A DNA stretch of 64,000 bases, taken from Actinobacteria bacterium HGW-Actinobacteria-6 (GTDB lineage Bacteria > Actinomycetota > Coriobacteriia > Anaerosomatales > Anaerosomataceae). How positions within the stretch are numbered: the stretch's first letter is position 1; each line of letters begins with the position of its first letter. The notes beneath the pieces are model-generated. The model saw only the letters and a program-made list of their open reading frames with translations. It was not told where the DNA came from and did no database searches. The position numbers and the translations under genes were made by a program. The DNA lies in NCBI GenBank assembly GCA_002841295.1, contig PHEU01000001.1, forward strand, positions 118,414 to 182,413. The letters run 5' to 3'. This document shows positions 19,379 through 27,137 of this stretch, piece by piece.

Positions 19379-21589
19379 TTATGCCCTGCTGTCCTCGCGC
19401 TCAGATTTCAGACCGGGACGAAGCAGTCTGCGCCTTCCAACCATGCGAATGAACGCCTCGGCCAGCACGGGGTCAAACTGTGAGCCGATGCACAAGTCGA
19501 GCTCCTGGAGAGCAGCGGTCGAAGACATAGCATCGCGATACGGTCGCCCGGACGTCATCGCATCGTAGGCGTCACATATGCAGAGCAGTCTGGCCTCGAA
19601 CGGGATGTCCTCCCCTGCCAGCCCGTCCGGGTACCCCGCGCCATCCCACCTTTCATGATGATGGCGAACCCAGGGCAGAATCTCGACCAGCTGCGTGGAC
19701 GCGAGTATCTTCTCCCCGAGGTCGGGGTGCTCACGTATATGACGCATCTCTGATGCCATGAGAGGCCCGCGCTTCCTCAACACTCGGTCCGAGATGCCGA
19801 TCTTGCCCACGTCGTGCAGCAGCGCGGCGACTTCGAGCAACTGGCGATGGCTCTCCGCAAGCTCGATCTCCTCGGCCAACATCACTGCGAGCACAGCCAC
19901 GTTTCGGGAGTGGAATTGCGTGAGCGGGTCGCGAGCGTCCACCGCGGCTGCAAGCGCACGCACCGTGCTGAGATGAGATTCTCTCTCCAGGTGCTTGATG
20001 CGGTCGTGTGCGCTCAGTGAGTCCACCACGGACTCATCAAAAGCCACCGCCCGATTTCGGCCGTGATACTTCGCCCAGTAGAGCGCACCGTCAGCTTTCT
20101 GGACGAGTTCATCTCGCTCCAGGCTGTCAATCGGATACCGGGCATAGCCGAGAGATGCCGTGAGCGCGCTGTTGCTCCCGGTCGCGACCTTCGCCAGGGC
20201 TGCGCGGATCTTCTCGGCAAACGAGAATGCATCCTGCGCATCTGCGGCGGGCATGATCACTGCGAACTTGTCGGCGCCGAGACGACAGGCGATATCGCCC
20301 GGCCGGACTGTAGCCACGAGCGTCACGGCGACACCCCTCAGAACCTCATCCCCAAACGCATGACCACGCGCAGCGTTGACGCGCGAGAACCCGTCCAAAT
20401 CGAACAGGACCACATAGACTTCCGTCGCTCTTTGGCGCGCCATGTCGAGTTCAAGACTCAGGCGCTCGAAGAAGTAGCGGTGACCGTAGATGTCGGTGAG
20501 CTGGTCGTTCACCGCCTCACCGAATAGAAAATCATTCTCCACCGCGGAGACTACCGAGTGCGCGATCATGACGACGGTCAGGCCGAGAGTTGTAGCCGCA
20601 TATGCGCCGCGAGTGATCGGGTCGGCTCCTCCAGCGAGCGCCAGATACCCGAAGAGGGGGATTCCAAGAGTGAAGAGCACCGACGTGGACATCGCATGCA
20701 AGCCACGCGCGTTGGGGCGAATACGTGGCAACGTAAAGAAGCAGCTCTCGCCCGGCGCCAGGTGCAGCCTGCCATAGGCGCCAGCGAACACGAGGTACAT
20801 GCCAGTCATCCACAGGAGCTCCACAGGAAGCTCCCAATGAGACAAACGCGATATCTCCGCACCGAAGCTCCACAACGGGAAGAGCGCTGTCGCAAGACCG
20901 TAGACGCCCACCCCTACGATGAGCTGACGTTCGCATCCCCGCTCGTTGATTCCTTTGCGAGTGGCAAAAATCATCCATGTTGCTGCCATCGTGAGGAATC
21001 CGATTGTCGAGAAGATCGCCAGCGCCATGTTGCCACCGGGATCACCCGCCCCATAGTCGGCCATGAGCGGGCCCAGGACTCCCGCGAGGACTGCGCCAAA
21101 GAGCAGCAGCCCCAGGCCCACGGTGTCGGTGACATTGCGGGCCCTCGCGACTCGGGAGAGCATCCGGAAATCCGCAAGTGTGAGAAGAGTAGCGATGAAG
21201 AGCAGGGCCGCCACGATCGAGAAGATGGCTGATGTGTCCGACCATATGTGCGACACGGGACCAAGCTCAATCACGCGCAGGCTGACCAGACTTTCGCTCA
21301 CGAAGATAAGCCCGACTGCGGCAGCAATACCGCGCCAGAGACGCCGCTCCCGACTTTCGGTCTTGCGGATCACCAGCAACGAAGCAACAAGCGCCATGAA
21401 AATCGGCGCCAGGTAAGCAACTTGACGCAGCACCTCTACCGATCGAGTGCGGTGGGCAACGAAGTGCACGCCACTGTACACGCCACAAATGAGAATCCAC
21501 AACAGAATCAGCGGGACGGAGGAGCGCGCAGCAGCGTCGGGCGCATTGAGGCTGAAGCTTGTGGCATCGTCCTGCGCAAGCGTTGCCAT
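19379..21589 (-). CDS. Membrane GGDEF (degenerate)-HD-GYP cyclic-di-GMP signalling protein
   Basis: A 736-residue signalling protein. Residues 25-330 hold about eight hydrophobic helices forming an uncharacterised membrane sensor. A GGDEF domain (about 350-515) follows, in which the signature reads GADKF at 438-442 instead of GG(D/E)EF, so cyclase activity is doubtful. The C-terminal HD-GYP domain (about 545-725) is intact: His592-Asp593 in LLHDVGKIG and the HHERWDGAGYPDGL motif near 644. I infer a c-di-GMP phosphodiesterase, the GGDEF part perhaps binding GTP as regulator. The ATG at 21589 has AAGGG seven bases upstream. The rubrerythrin gene is divergent. Confidence 0.88.
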   Translation of the reverse strand: MATLAQDDATSFSLNAPDAAARSSVPLILLWILICGVYSGVHFVAHRTRSVEVLRQVAYLAPIFMALVASLLVIRKTESRERRLWRGIAAAVGLIFVSESLVSLRVIELGPVSHIWSDTSAIFSIVAALLFIATLLTLADFRMLSRVARARNVTDTVGLGLLLFGAVLAGVLGPLMADYGAGDPGGNMALAIFSTIGFLTMAATWMIFATRKGINERGCERQLIVGVGVYGLATALFPLWSFGAEISRLSHWELPVELLWMTGMYLVFAGAYGRLHLAPGESCFFTLPRIRPNARGLHAMSTSVLFTLGIPLFGYLALAGGADPITRGAYAATTLGLTVVMIAHSVVSAVENDFLFGEAVNDQLTDIYGHRYFFERLSLELDMARQRATEVYVVLFDLDGFSRVNAARGHAFGDEVLRGVAVTLVATVRPGDIACRLGADKFAVIMPAADAQDAFSFAEKIRAALAKVATGSNSALTASLGYARYPIDSLERDELVQKADGALYWAKYHGRNRAVAFDESVVDSLSAHDRIKHLERESHLSTVRALAAAVDARDPLTQFHSRNVAVLAVMLAEEIELAESHRQLLEVAALLHDVGKIGISDRVLRKRGPLMASEMRHIREHPDLGEKILASTQLVEILPWVRHHHERWDGAGYPDGLAGEDIPFEARLLCICDAYDAMTSGRPYRDAMSSTAALQELDLCIGSQFDPVLAEAFIRMVGRRRLLRPGLKSEREDSRA

Positions 21590-21727
21590 CGCTCGACCCT
21601 TCTCGTTTGCGCGTTTGCACGCCGCAGGAGTATCTACCAGCCGAGCGTAGTATAGTCATGCCCTTGCATTCTGCGCCAACCGCACCGCATGCATAGCTAG
21701 CGTCACTCAACCCCGAGAGGAGCACAC

Positions 21728-22264
21728 ATGCAGCTCAGGATGTTCCGTTGCCGCATCTGCGGAGAGACGTACCTCGGCCATAAGGAGCCCGGCGACTGCC
21801 CGTTCTGCGGAGCGCATATCGAGTTCTTCGTGGCGCCGCAGGCATACGACGCAGGAATCAACAAGATCGAGCCCACTGAGGCGGAGCGCGCAGACCTCGA
21901 GTCGTCGATAGAGATCGAGCGGGCGAACACCCGCTTCTACCTCGGCATGACCGAGCGTAACGACAACGACACGCTTCGCTCGGCGTACAAGCGACTCGCC
22001 AAAGTCGAGGCCGAGCACTGCTCCGTCTTCTGCAAGCTCGCAGGCGTCGCAAAGCCGACTGACCTGATGACTCCCGGTGAAACCACGGGGACCTGGCTGA
22101 GCGATATCGCCGAGTCACTTACGCGTGAGACGCGGGCGACCGCGCTGTATGCCGGCTTTGCGGCACGCGCGACCAACCCGCGTCTTCGTGAGGTCTGGGA
22201 AGCCATAGCCGCCGTCGAGGCAGACCACGTGACGCTCGACGAGTACGCGCTCAAGTACGTCTAG
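21728..22264 (+). CDS. Rubrerythrin-like protein with N-terminal rubredoxin domain
   Basis: A 178-residue non-haem iron protein for peroxide or oxygen protection. A rubredoxin-like site lies at the N-terminus (Cys8, Cys11, Cys24, Cys27), followed by a ferritin-like four-helix domain with diiron ligands in SSIEIERAN, KVEAEHC, RETRATAL and AVEADHV. The domain order is reversed relative to classical rubrerythrin, as in reverse rubrerythrins of anaerobes. The ATG at 21728 has GAGGAG five bases upstream. Its TAG stop overlaps the stop codon of the convergent ABC permease gene within CTAG at 22261-22264. Confidence 0.9.
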   Translation: MQLRMFRCRICGETYLGHKEPGDCPFCGAHIEFFVAPQAYDAGINKIEPTEAERADLESSIEIERANTRFYLGMTERNDNDTLRSAYKRLAKVEAEHCSVFCKLAGVAKPTDLMTPGETTGTWLSDIAESLTRETRATALYAGFAARATNPRLREVWEAIAAVEADHVTLDEYALKYV

Positions 22265-23031
22265 AGCTCTTTTCGGCTGAACGCCCAGACAGCACCAAAC
22301 ACGCACACAACCGCAGCAAGCGCGCCAGTGACGAGAGGCCACAGCGTGCTTGTTTGCTGCCCCATGAGCAGCGTGTTCGGCGCGTTCAAGAGCCCCGCCG
22401 GGCTGTACTCGAGCGCAGGTCCCCACATCGACGCGATCGTGAGTGCGATGAGCACCCCTACGCCGAGGAACGCCGCGCCAAGCTGAGAGTCCACGAGCGC
22501 CGACATCAGTGACATCACGGCCACTATCATGATCGCGAAGCCAAGCCAGACCCCGGTTATCTCGGCAAGGATGCGGACGGGCGCCTCGCCGAAGGCCGCA
22601 AACGTGACGACCCACGTGCCGAGCGCCCCGAGCACGATCGAAACCACAACGAGCCCGGCATTCGACACGAACTTGGCGAGCACGAACGCTGGCCGACTGA
22701 TCGGCTTTGTGAGCACGAGGATGGCGGTACCGCTCTTACGCTCGCCCGAGACCATGGCTCCAAGCATCACGATGAGCACCCATGTGATCATCTGCGTGAG
22801 GTTCTTCGTCCACTGCAGGTAGGCATCGCGCCAAATCGGGTCAGGCACCTGGATGACCACGCCGCTCATGCCGGCGGTTCCGGACATCGACTTAAGAAGC
22901 TCAGGCGTGAGGAGTGCCAGCACCGGCCCGGTGAGCGCAAGGAAGAGTACAAAGCCCGGCAGGCCCCATATTCGCCACGTGTGCGTGATCTCGCGCAGTT
23001 CCTTGCCGAGAAACGCCCCAAAACCGCGCAT
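22261..23031 (-). CDS. ABC-2 type transporter permease
   Basis: A 256-residue membrane protein with six hydrophobic helices. It has the typical ABC-2 layout: an N-terminal amphipathic start (MRGFGAFLGKELREITHTWR), the GERKSGTAILVLTKPISR segment that contacts the ATPase, and a second cluster of helices. It works with the ATPase encoded just upstream; the ATPase stop and this ATG overlap as TGATG. The substrate is unknown. It is the last gene of a five-gene unit that starts with a PadR repressor, an arrangement common for drug or lipid export modules and antibiotic-stress loci. Confidence 0.88.
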   Translation of the reverse strand: MRGFGAFLGKELREITHTWRIWGLPGFVLFLALTGPVLALLTPELLKSMSGTAGMSGVVIQVPDPIWRDAYLQWTKNLTQMITWVLIVMLGAMVSGERKSGTAILVLTKPISRPAFVLAKFVSNAGLVVVSIVLGALGTWVVTFAAFGEAPVRILAEITGVWLGFAIMIVAVMSLMSALVDSQLGAAFLGVGVLIALTIASMWGPALEYSPAGLLNAPNTLLMGQQTSTLWPLVTGALAAVVCVFGAVWAFSRKEL

Positions 23032-23957
23032 CAGCGCTCACCTCCAACGAGCTCTACGAAGACGTCTTCGAGTGAGACTTCGCCGCCTTCAAGCCGAATA
23101 AGTCCGGTATCCTCGGCCACCACTGCAGCCGGAATCGCGCTGCGTGCAGCTTCGATGTCGCTGATCGTGAGCGTCAGCGTGTGATTCTCGCGCTCCACGG
23201 CGCTCACCCATGGCTCCGCCGCCAGGCGTCGCTCAAGCCCGGAGACGTTGCGCGCAACGTCGACGACGATCTTCTGCGCGCCGTAGCGGCTCTTGAGGTC
23301 GTCGATCGGAGCCTGCGCGACCACGCGCCCTCGGTCGAGGATCGCGACCGTGTCACAGACGCGCTCAACGTCGGAAAGGATATGTGTCGAGAAGAACACC
23401 GTCGTGCGGCCGGACAGCGAGGCGATCATGTCGAGCACCTCTTTACGGCCGATCGGGTCGAGCGCCGAGGTGGGCTCGTCGAGCATGAGCAAAGACGGCG
23501 CGTTGATGAGCGCCTGCGCGACGCCGAGGCGCTGCTTCATGCCACGCGAGAACCCGCCTATCTTGGCGTGAACGTCCGTAAGTCCCGCAAGATCGAGCAG
23601 CGCCCCGGCACGCTCGTGGAGAACTGGGGCTGAAAGGCCGAACAGGCTGCCGGCGAACCGCAGGAACTCCTCGGCGGTCATCCAGTCATAGAAGCCGGGT
23701 ACGTCGGGCAGGAACCCGATGCGCGAGCGCACGTCGTTGCCAACATCGGCAACGCTGGTGCCGAATACCCGCGCCTCACCCGAGCTGGCACGCGCGAGCC
23801 CGGTGAGGATGCGCAGCGTCGTGGTCTTCCCTGCCCCGTTCGGGCCGAGGAACCCGAAGACGGAGCCCTCGGGAACGCTCAGGTCGACGTTGTCGAGCGC
23901 TCGAAACGAACCGTAGTGCTTCGAGAGACCCGTGAGTTCGATTGCTGGCACGCTCAC
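23031..23957 (-). CDS. ABC transporter ATP-binding protein
   Basis: A 308-residue ATPase. It has Walker A GPNGAGKTTTLRILTGL, a Q-loop region (IGFLPDVPGFYDWMTAEEFL), signature GGFSRGMKQRLGVAQALI, Walker B LLMLDEPTSALDP and an H-loop (VFFSTHILSD). A C-terminal extension of about 80 residues is typical of ABC-2 exporter ATPases. I place the start at GTG 23957, just after the upstream stop at 23959, preceded by GGGGAAGG. A longer frame to 24095 overlaps the upstream gene and has no ribosome site. Confidence 0.9.
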   Translation of the reverse strand: MSVPAIELTGLSKHYGSFRALDNVDLSVPEGSVFGFLGPNGAGKTTTLRILTGLARASSGEARVFGTSVADVGNDVRSRIGFLPDVPGFYDWMTAEEFLRFAGSLFGLSAPVLHERAGALLDLAGLTDVHAKIGGFSRGMKQRLGVAQALINAPSLLMLDEPTSALDPIGRKEVLDMIASLSGRTTVFFSTHILSDVERVCDTVAILDRGRVVAQAPIDDLKSRYGAQKIVVDVARNVSGLERRLAAEPWVSAVERENHTLTLTISDIEAARSAIPAAVVAEDTGLIRLEGGEVSLEDVFVELVGGER

Positions 23958-23958
23958 G

Positions 23959-24279
23959 CTACTCGCCTTCCCCACTGCCGTACAAAACGTCGGCAGCACG
24001 CTCGGCGCGGTCGATGCGCGCGGTATCGCTTGCGGCCGGGGCCGGCTCGGCCATAACTGCGGGCTTGCGTCCAACGGCCAGGAAGATGATCGCACCGAGG
24101 ATATTCACCAGAACGATGATCGCCACCCACGGCCACTTGTTGCCGAGCACCAGTCGTTCATCGGGCGTCTTGAACAGCTTCACGAGTGCGTAGATCTCTA
24201 GCACCAGCTGAAAGACGATCAGCACACCCATGAGCGCGAGCGTCCAGGTTGGAACGTCACTCAACGATGTAACATTCAT
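23959..24279 (-). CDS. Small membrane protein with PLDc_N domain
   Basis: A 106-residue protein with two hydrophobic helices (about 10-32 and 45-65) and the PLDc_N signature (EIYALVKLF, then NKWPWVAIIVLVNILGAIIF). This domain is the membrane anchor of cardiolipin synthases but also occurs alone next to exporters. The ATG at 24279 overlaps the upstream stop as ATGA and has GAGGG seven bases before it. The C-terminus is Ala/Pro/Glu-rich and soluble. It sits inside the PadR-ABC unit and is probably an accessory protein of the exporter. Confidence 0.82.
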   Translation of the reverse strand: MNVTSLSDVPTWTLALMGVLIVFQLVLEIYALVKLFKTPDERLVLGNKWPWVAIIVLVNILGAIIFLAVGRKPAVMAEPAPAASDTARIDRAERAADVLYGSGEGE

Positions 24280-25181
24280 TTCGCATCCCTCTTTCTTGAC
24301 GGAGCCGCTTGCGCTGCGCTCCATTCCCGCTGCAGGCTCGATCGAGCGAGCAGATAGAACATCACCCCAGGCAGCGCGAGGCTGCCGAGTATCAGAAGTC
24401 CGAACCACCAACCCTCGACTCCGGCTACAACGTTCGCGATCGTGTAGCCAAGAATGAGGGTGGTAAGCAGGCTGAACAGCCCGAGCAAGGTCGCTTCGAT
24501 CGCAAGCATTCCTCTGCTAGCGCCACGCACAAGACTTCCGCCGAGAACCAGCACCGGCAACCCAAGAGCGAGGGCTACGAGCAGACCGATGGCGCCCGCC
24601 TTCGGGGCCCAGTCATCGGGAGCGCCTGCGGCGTTGAAGTGCATCGGCACCTCGGCGGGCAGCTTCGCCCAGAACGCGACCGCCAGCACGGCAGCCATGA
24701 CTCCGAGCACGAGCGGCACTGCGATCGCCGCCGAGAGCGCGGTGTTACTCACGTGCTCGAGCGGTCGCTCCTCAACGTCATCCGGTCGGGTCAGCCCGAG
24801 CTTGACCCCGATCGCACCGAAATTCACCGTCCAGCCGACGCCCCACGTACGCGGCATGATGATGCGCGGATCGCCCGGGTTCCAGATGCGGTCCATCACG
24901 CTCGAGGCGGTCGGCACGCGAAAATCGTACGGCATGCCAAGCACACGGCCCTGTGGTTGCGGTGAGACATCGGCACCAAGCGCTTCAAGCACGTTCGCGG
25001 CGTACTCGGCAGGCGTCCCGAGGTCCACGAGCGCGGCGTGCTCCGCCGCCGGATTGCCGCCCCGGCGCTCGACGTCGGCGCGAAGGTTCGCCTCAAGCTC
25101 GAGGATGGCTTCATCGCGCTCGGTGGCCGGCAGCGTCGCAAGCGCGCGGCGTACCTCGGAAAGATAGCGTGCTGTGTTCAT
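24276..25181 (-). CDS. HAAS/DUF1700-type membrane protein with DUF5808/DUF1648-like region
   Basis: A 301-residue protein. Residues 1-70 are the HAAS signalling domain (YLSEVRRALATLPATERDEA, LVDLGTPAEYAANVLE) that usually follows a PadR regulator. About five hydrophobic helices follow, with a PRTWGVGWTVNFGAIGVKLG segment (DUF5808-like) and a VPMHFNAAGAPDDW motif (DUF1648-like) in between. PadR-HAAS pairs sense envelope or antibiotic stress in Gram-positive bacteria. The ATG at 25181 lies four bases after the padR stop; in-frame TTG at 25202 and GTG at 25193 are less likely because they overlap padR. Confidence 0.8.
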   Translation of the reverse strand: MNTARYLSEVRRALATLPATERDEAILELEANLRADVERRGGNPAAEHAALVDLGTPAEYAANVLEALGADVSPQPQGRVLGMPYDFRVPTASSVMDRIWNPGDPRIIMPRTWGVGWTVNFGAIGVKLGLTRPDDVEERPLEHVSNTALSAAIAVPLVLGVMAAVLAVAFWAKLPAEVPMHFNAAGAPDDWAPKAGAIGLLVALALGLPVLVLGGSLVRGASRGMLAIEATLLGLFSLLTTLILGYTIANVVAGVEGWWFGLLILGSLALPGVMFYLLARSSLQREWSAAQAAPSRKRDAK

Positions 25182-25185
25182 GGCC

Positions 25186-25533
25186 TCAGCCACGTGTATC
25201 AACTCCCTGCAGAAGTGAATCGATTGCCGAAGAAAGACCGCGCCACGACGCCGACATCTCGGCCAGATCGCGTCGGCCAGCGGGCGCCAGCTGGTAGTAC
25301 TTGCGCGGCGGGCCCACCGGCGACTCGCGCCAGACGGAGTCCACGAGCCCGGTCTTCTTCAGGCGGCTCAGCAGCGGGTACACGGTACCCGACGTCACCG
25401 CCAGCCCAGGAAGCACCGCGAGACGATCGACGATCTCAGCGCCGTACAGTTCGCCGTCCGCGAGCAATGCAAGGATGGCGAGCTCGACCGCGCCCTTCCG
25501 GAACTGCGACGTGCGTGCATCTGCATCCCCCAT
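25186..25533 (-). CDS. PadR-family transcriptional repressor
   Basis: A 115-residue winged-helix regulator. It has the core motif AILALLADGELYGAEIVDRL, the wing region SGTVYPLLSRLKKTGLV, the strand PPRKYYQLAPAGRRDL and a short C-terminal dimer helix. The ATG at 25533 has AAGGAGG eight bases upstream. It heads a five-gene unit (padR, HAAS protein, PLDc_N protein, ABC ATPase, permease). An inverted repeat TGATAC-19-GTATCA at 25556-25586 overlaps the promoter, which fits autorepression relieved by an inducer. Confidence 0.92.
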   Translation of the reverse strand: MGDADARTSQFRKGAVELAILALLADGELYGAEIVDRLAVLPGLAVTSGTVYPLLSRLKKTGLVDSVWRESPVGPPRKYYQLAPAGRRDLAEMSASWRGLSSAIDSLLQGVDTRG

Positions 25534-25555
25534 GCGATCGACCTCCTTCGATTCA

Positions 25556-25606
25556 TGATACGTGTACTGCCTATTACCTTGTATCACCAACTAGTGTGCT
25601 GTGCAA
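25556..25606 (-). promoter_or_regulatory. padR promoter with TGATAC...GTATCA inverted repeat (operator candidate)
   Basis: On the minus strand TTGCAC (25606-25601), a 17-base spacer and TACAAG (25583-25578) form a modest promoter. Inverted repeats TGATAC (25556-25561) and GTATCA (25581-25586) flank the predicted transcription start, and the second arm overlaps the -10 box. Repression by PadR here is inferred from position. Confidence 0.42.
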
Positions 25607-25637
25607 GCTACCGTCGAGAATTTCTCGGAAATTCTTC

Positions 25638-26747
25638 TTACGCTCCCTCAGCGGTGCGATCGAAAGCCGCGCGATACGCGGGACGCAGCTGCCCGGCCGT
25701 GAACGGCTCGGCAAGCATGCGCGCGGCTCCCGGCGCGGGACGCTCGGCAATGAGTGCCCGCAGGAGCGCCACAAGGCCCTCTGGAGTGCGGTAACGGAAC
25801 TTTTCGGGGTACAGCTCCGGATACGCAAGCCGGTCCGGCACAACGGGCGTGCAGCCCGCATAGCACGCCTCAAGCATGGCGAGGCCGAAGAACTCATTTC
25901 CCGCGGTCGACACAGCGATATCAGAACTGCCGAGAAGCGCCGCGTACGCTCCCCTCCCCTCGGGCTCGCCCAGGTGCACGAGCCGCTCACCGAGAGCCGC
26001 CGCCGATGCCTCGACCTGCGCGGACGTCTCCCGGAACGCCTGCCCGGCAACCGCGACCTCGAAGTCGAGCCCCTCGGCAGCAAGCTCATGCATTGCCGAG
26101 AAGAACGCTTCTGGATCCTTGTCGTGCTCCCAGCGGTGCGGCCAGATGATGCGCGGCCGCGGGCCACGGGTGGGCTCGCCACAGAACGGTGCGGGGTCAA
26201 ACGGCGGCGCAAGGACCTCGGACTTGCGAGCGATCTGCTCGGCGACGCCTACGGGGTGATGGTCGGGGAACTGCTTCAGGAACCCGGGGATCTCACGGAC
26301 GAAACCGTCGAGGTTCCACTGCGTGTTGAACAGACACGCGTCGGCCGCAAGCGCGCTCGTGATGTTGGTAAGCGGGAACTGGAGGTCCCACTCGGCGGTA
26401 TGTCGCACGGGATAGACGAGCTGATTCTCGTGGAAGTAGACGATCGACGGCACGCTGGCGACGGCTACGCCTGCGAGCCCCTTGAACTCGGCAAGGTTGA
26501 GGAACGTGCTTGCGAAGATGAGGTCCCAGCGGACGCCGTCTGCGTGCATGCGGCGCGCTTCGGCCGCCATGGTGATCGCCGAGCCGCGCATGCGCCACTT
26601 CCACTTGCGCGGCGGCAGCGTGAGCACGTCGAATTCCCAGCCCGGCATCGGGAAGAGCGCGTCGAGCACCGCGCGATGCGAGCCGCCGTAGTACGGCTCA
26701 AGGATGAGGACGCGCTTGGGCGCTGGCGTTGTGGTGAACGGCTGCAC
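25638..26747 (-). CDS. tRNA-queuosine alpha-mannosyltransferase (DUF3524 family)
   Basis: A 369-residue GT-B glycosyltransferase. The N-terminus carries the DUF3524 signature EPYYGGSHRA (residues 17-26) and RKWKWRMRG. The C-terminal nucleotide-sugar domain has PHRWEHDKDPE, then STAGNEFFGLAMLEA. This family (GTDC1/QTMAN) adds mannose to queuosine at tRNA-Asp position 34 in characterised members; that specificity is transferred by family, not shown here. The GTG at 26747 overlaps the upstream stop as TAGTG. The nearby thiI also modifies tRNA. Confidence 0.85.
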   Translation of the reverse strand: MQPFTTTPAPKRVLILEPYYGGSHRAVLDALFPMPGWEFDVLTLPPRKWKWRMRGSAITMAAEARRMHADGVRWDLIFASTFLNLAEFKGLAGVAVASVPSIVYFHENQLVYPVRHTAEWDLQFPLTNITSALAADACLFNTQWNLDGFVREIPGFLKQFPDHHPVGVAEQIARKSEVLAPPFDPAPFCGEPTRGPRPRIIWPHRWEHDKDPEAFFSAMHELAAEGLDFEVAVAGQAFRETSAQVEASAAALGERLVHLGEPEGRGAYAALLGSSDIAVSTAGNEFFGLAMLEACYAGCTPVVPDRLAYPELYPEKFRYRTPEGLVALLRALIAERPAPGAARMLAEPFTAGQLRPAYRAAFDRTAEGA

Positions 26748-27094
26748 TACTCGGCGGCCTGGACTTGGAGTCTGCGCTCAAGCTCCGCGATACGGGGACG
26801 CAGCATCGCCTTGGGAGCAGCGCCGTAGAAGCCGGACGTTGGGTCCATCTCGCCTGTATAGACGCCGGGAAGGAGTGCCCACGTCGCCGTCCACGCTTCG
26901 ATGTGCACGGCGTTGTCGACCGGCGTGGCTTTGATGAACTGAGGGACGGTGAGTGCGCCGGTGCCCTTGCGCCATACCTGTTCGCCGCGCTCGTCGCGAT
27001 AGTCGAAGCCTTCGCCCTGTAGGTACGTTGTGATGACGCTCCACGCAGCATCCCGTGACATCGTCGTGCCGAGATCCTTCACGTATCTGGACAT
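26747..27094 (-). CDS. Conserved hypothetical protein, 115 residues
   Basis: Not recognised. A soluble protein with an N-terminal helix (SRDAAWSVITTYLQGEG) and several beta strands (QVWRKGTG, VHIEAWTATWALLPGVYTGEM), then a helix with AELERRLQ. The layout suggests a small alpha/beta domain of the SRPBCC or DUF type. The ATG at 27094 has GGAGGAG five to six bases upstream; an ATG at 27175 lacks one. It lies between thiI and the queuosine mannosyltransferase gene and overlaps the latter by three bases, so co-expression is likely. Confidence 0.75.
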   Translation of the reverse strand: MSRYVKDLGTTMSRDAAWSVITTYLQGEGFDYRDERGEQVWRKGTGALTVPQFIKATPVDNAVHIEAWTATWALLPGVYTGEMDPTSGFYGAAPKAMLRPRIAELERRLQVQAAE

Positions 27095-27137
27095 GGCTCT
27101 CCTCCATCTCAGAATCAGCGCACTTCGCTCAGATGCC

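Noticed and set aside
25038..26828. A 596-codon plus-strand open frame across the padR and glycosyltransferase genes
   Set aside because: It runs through two well-defined genes and their promoter region, has low-complexity Arg/Pro composition and no ribosome site.
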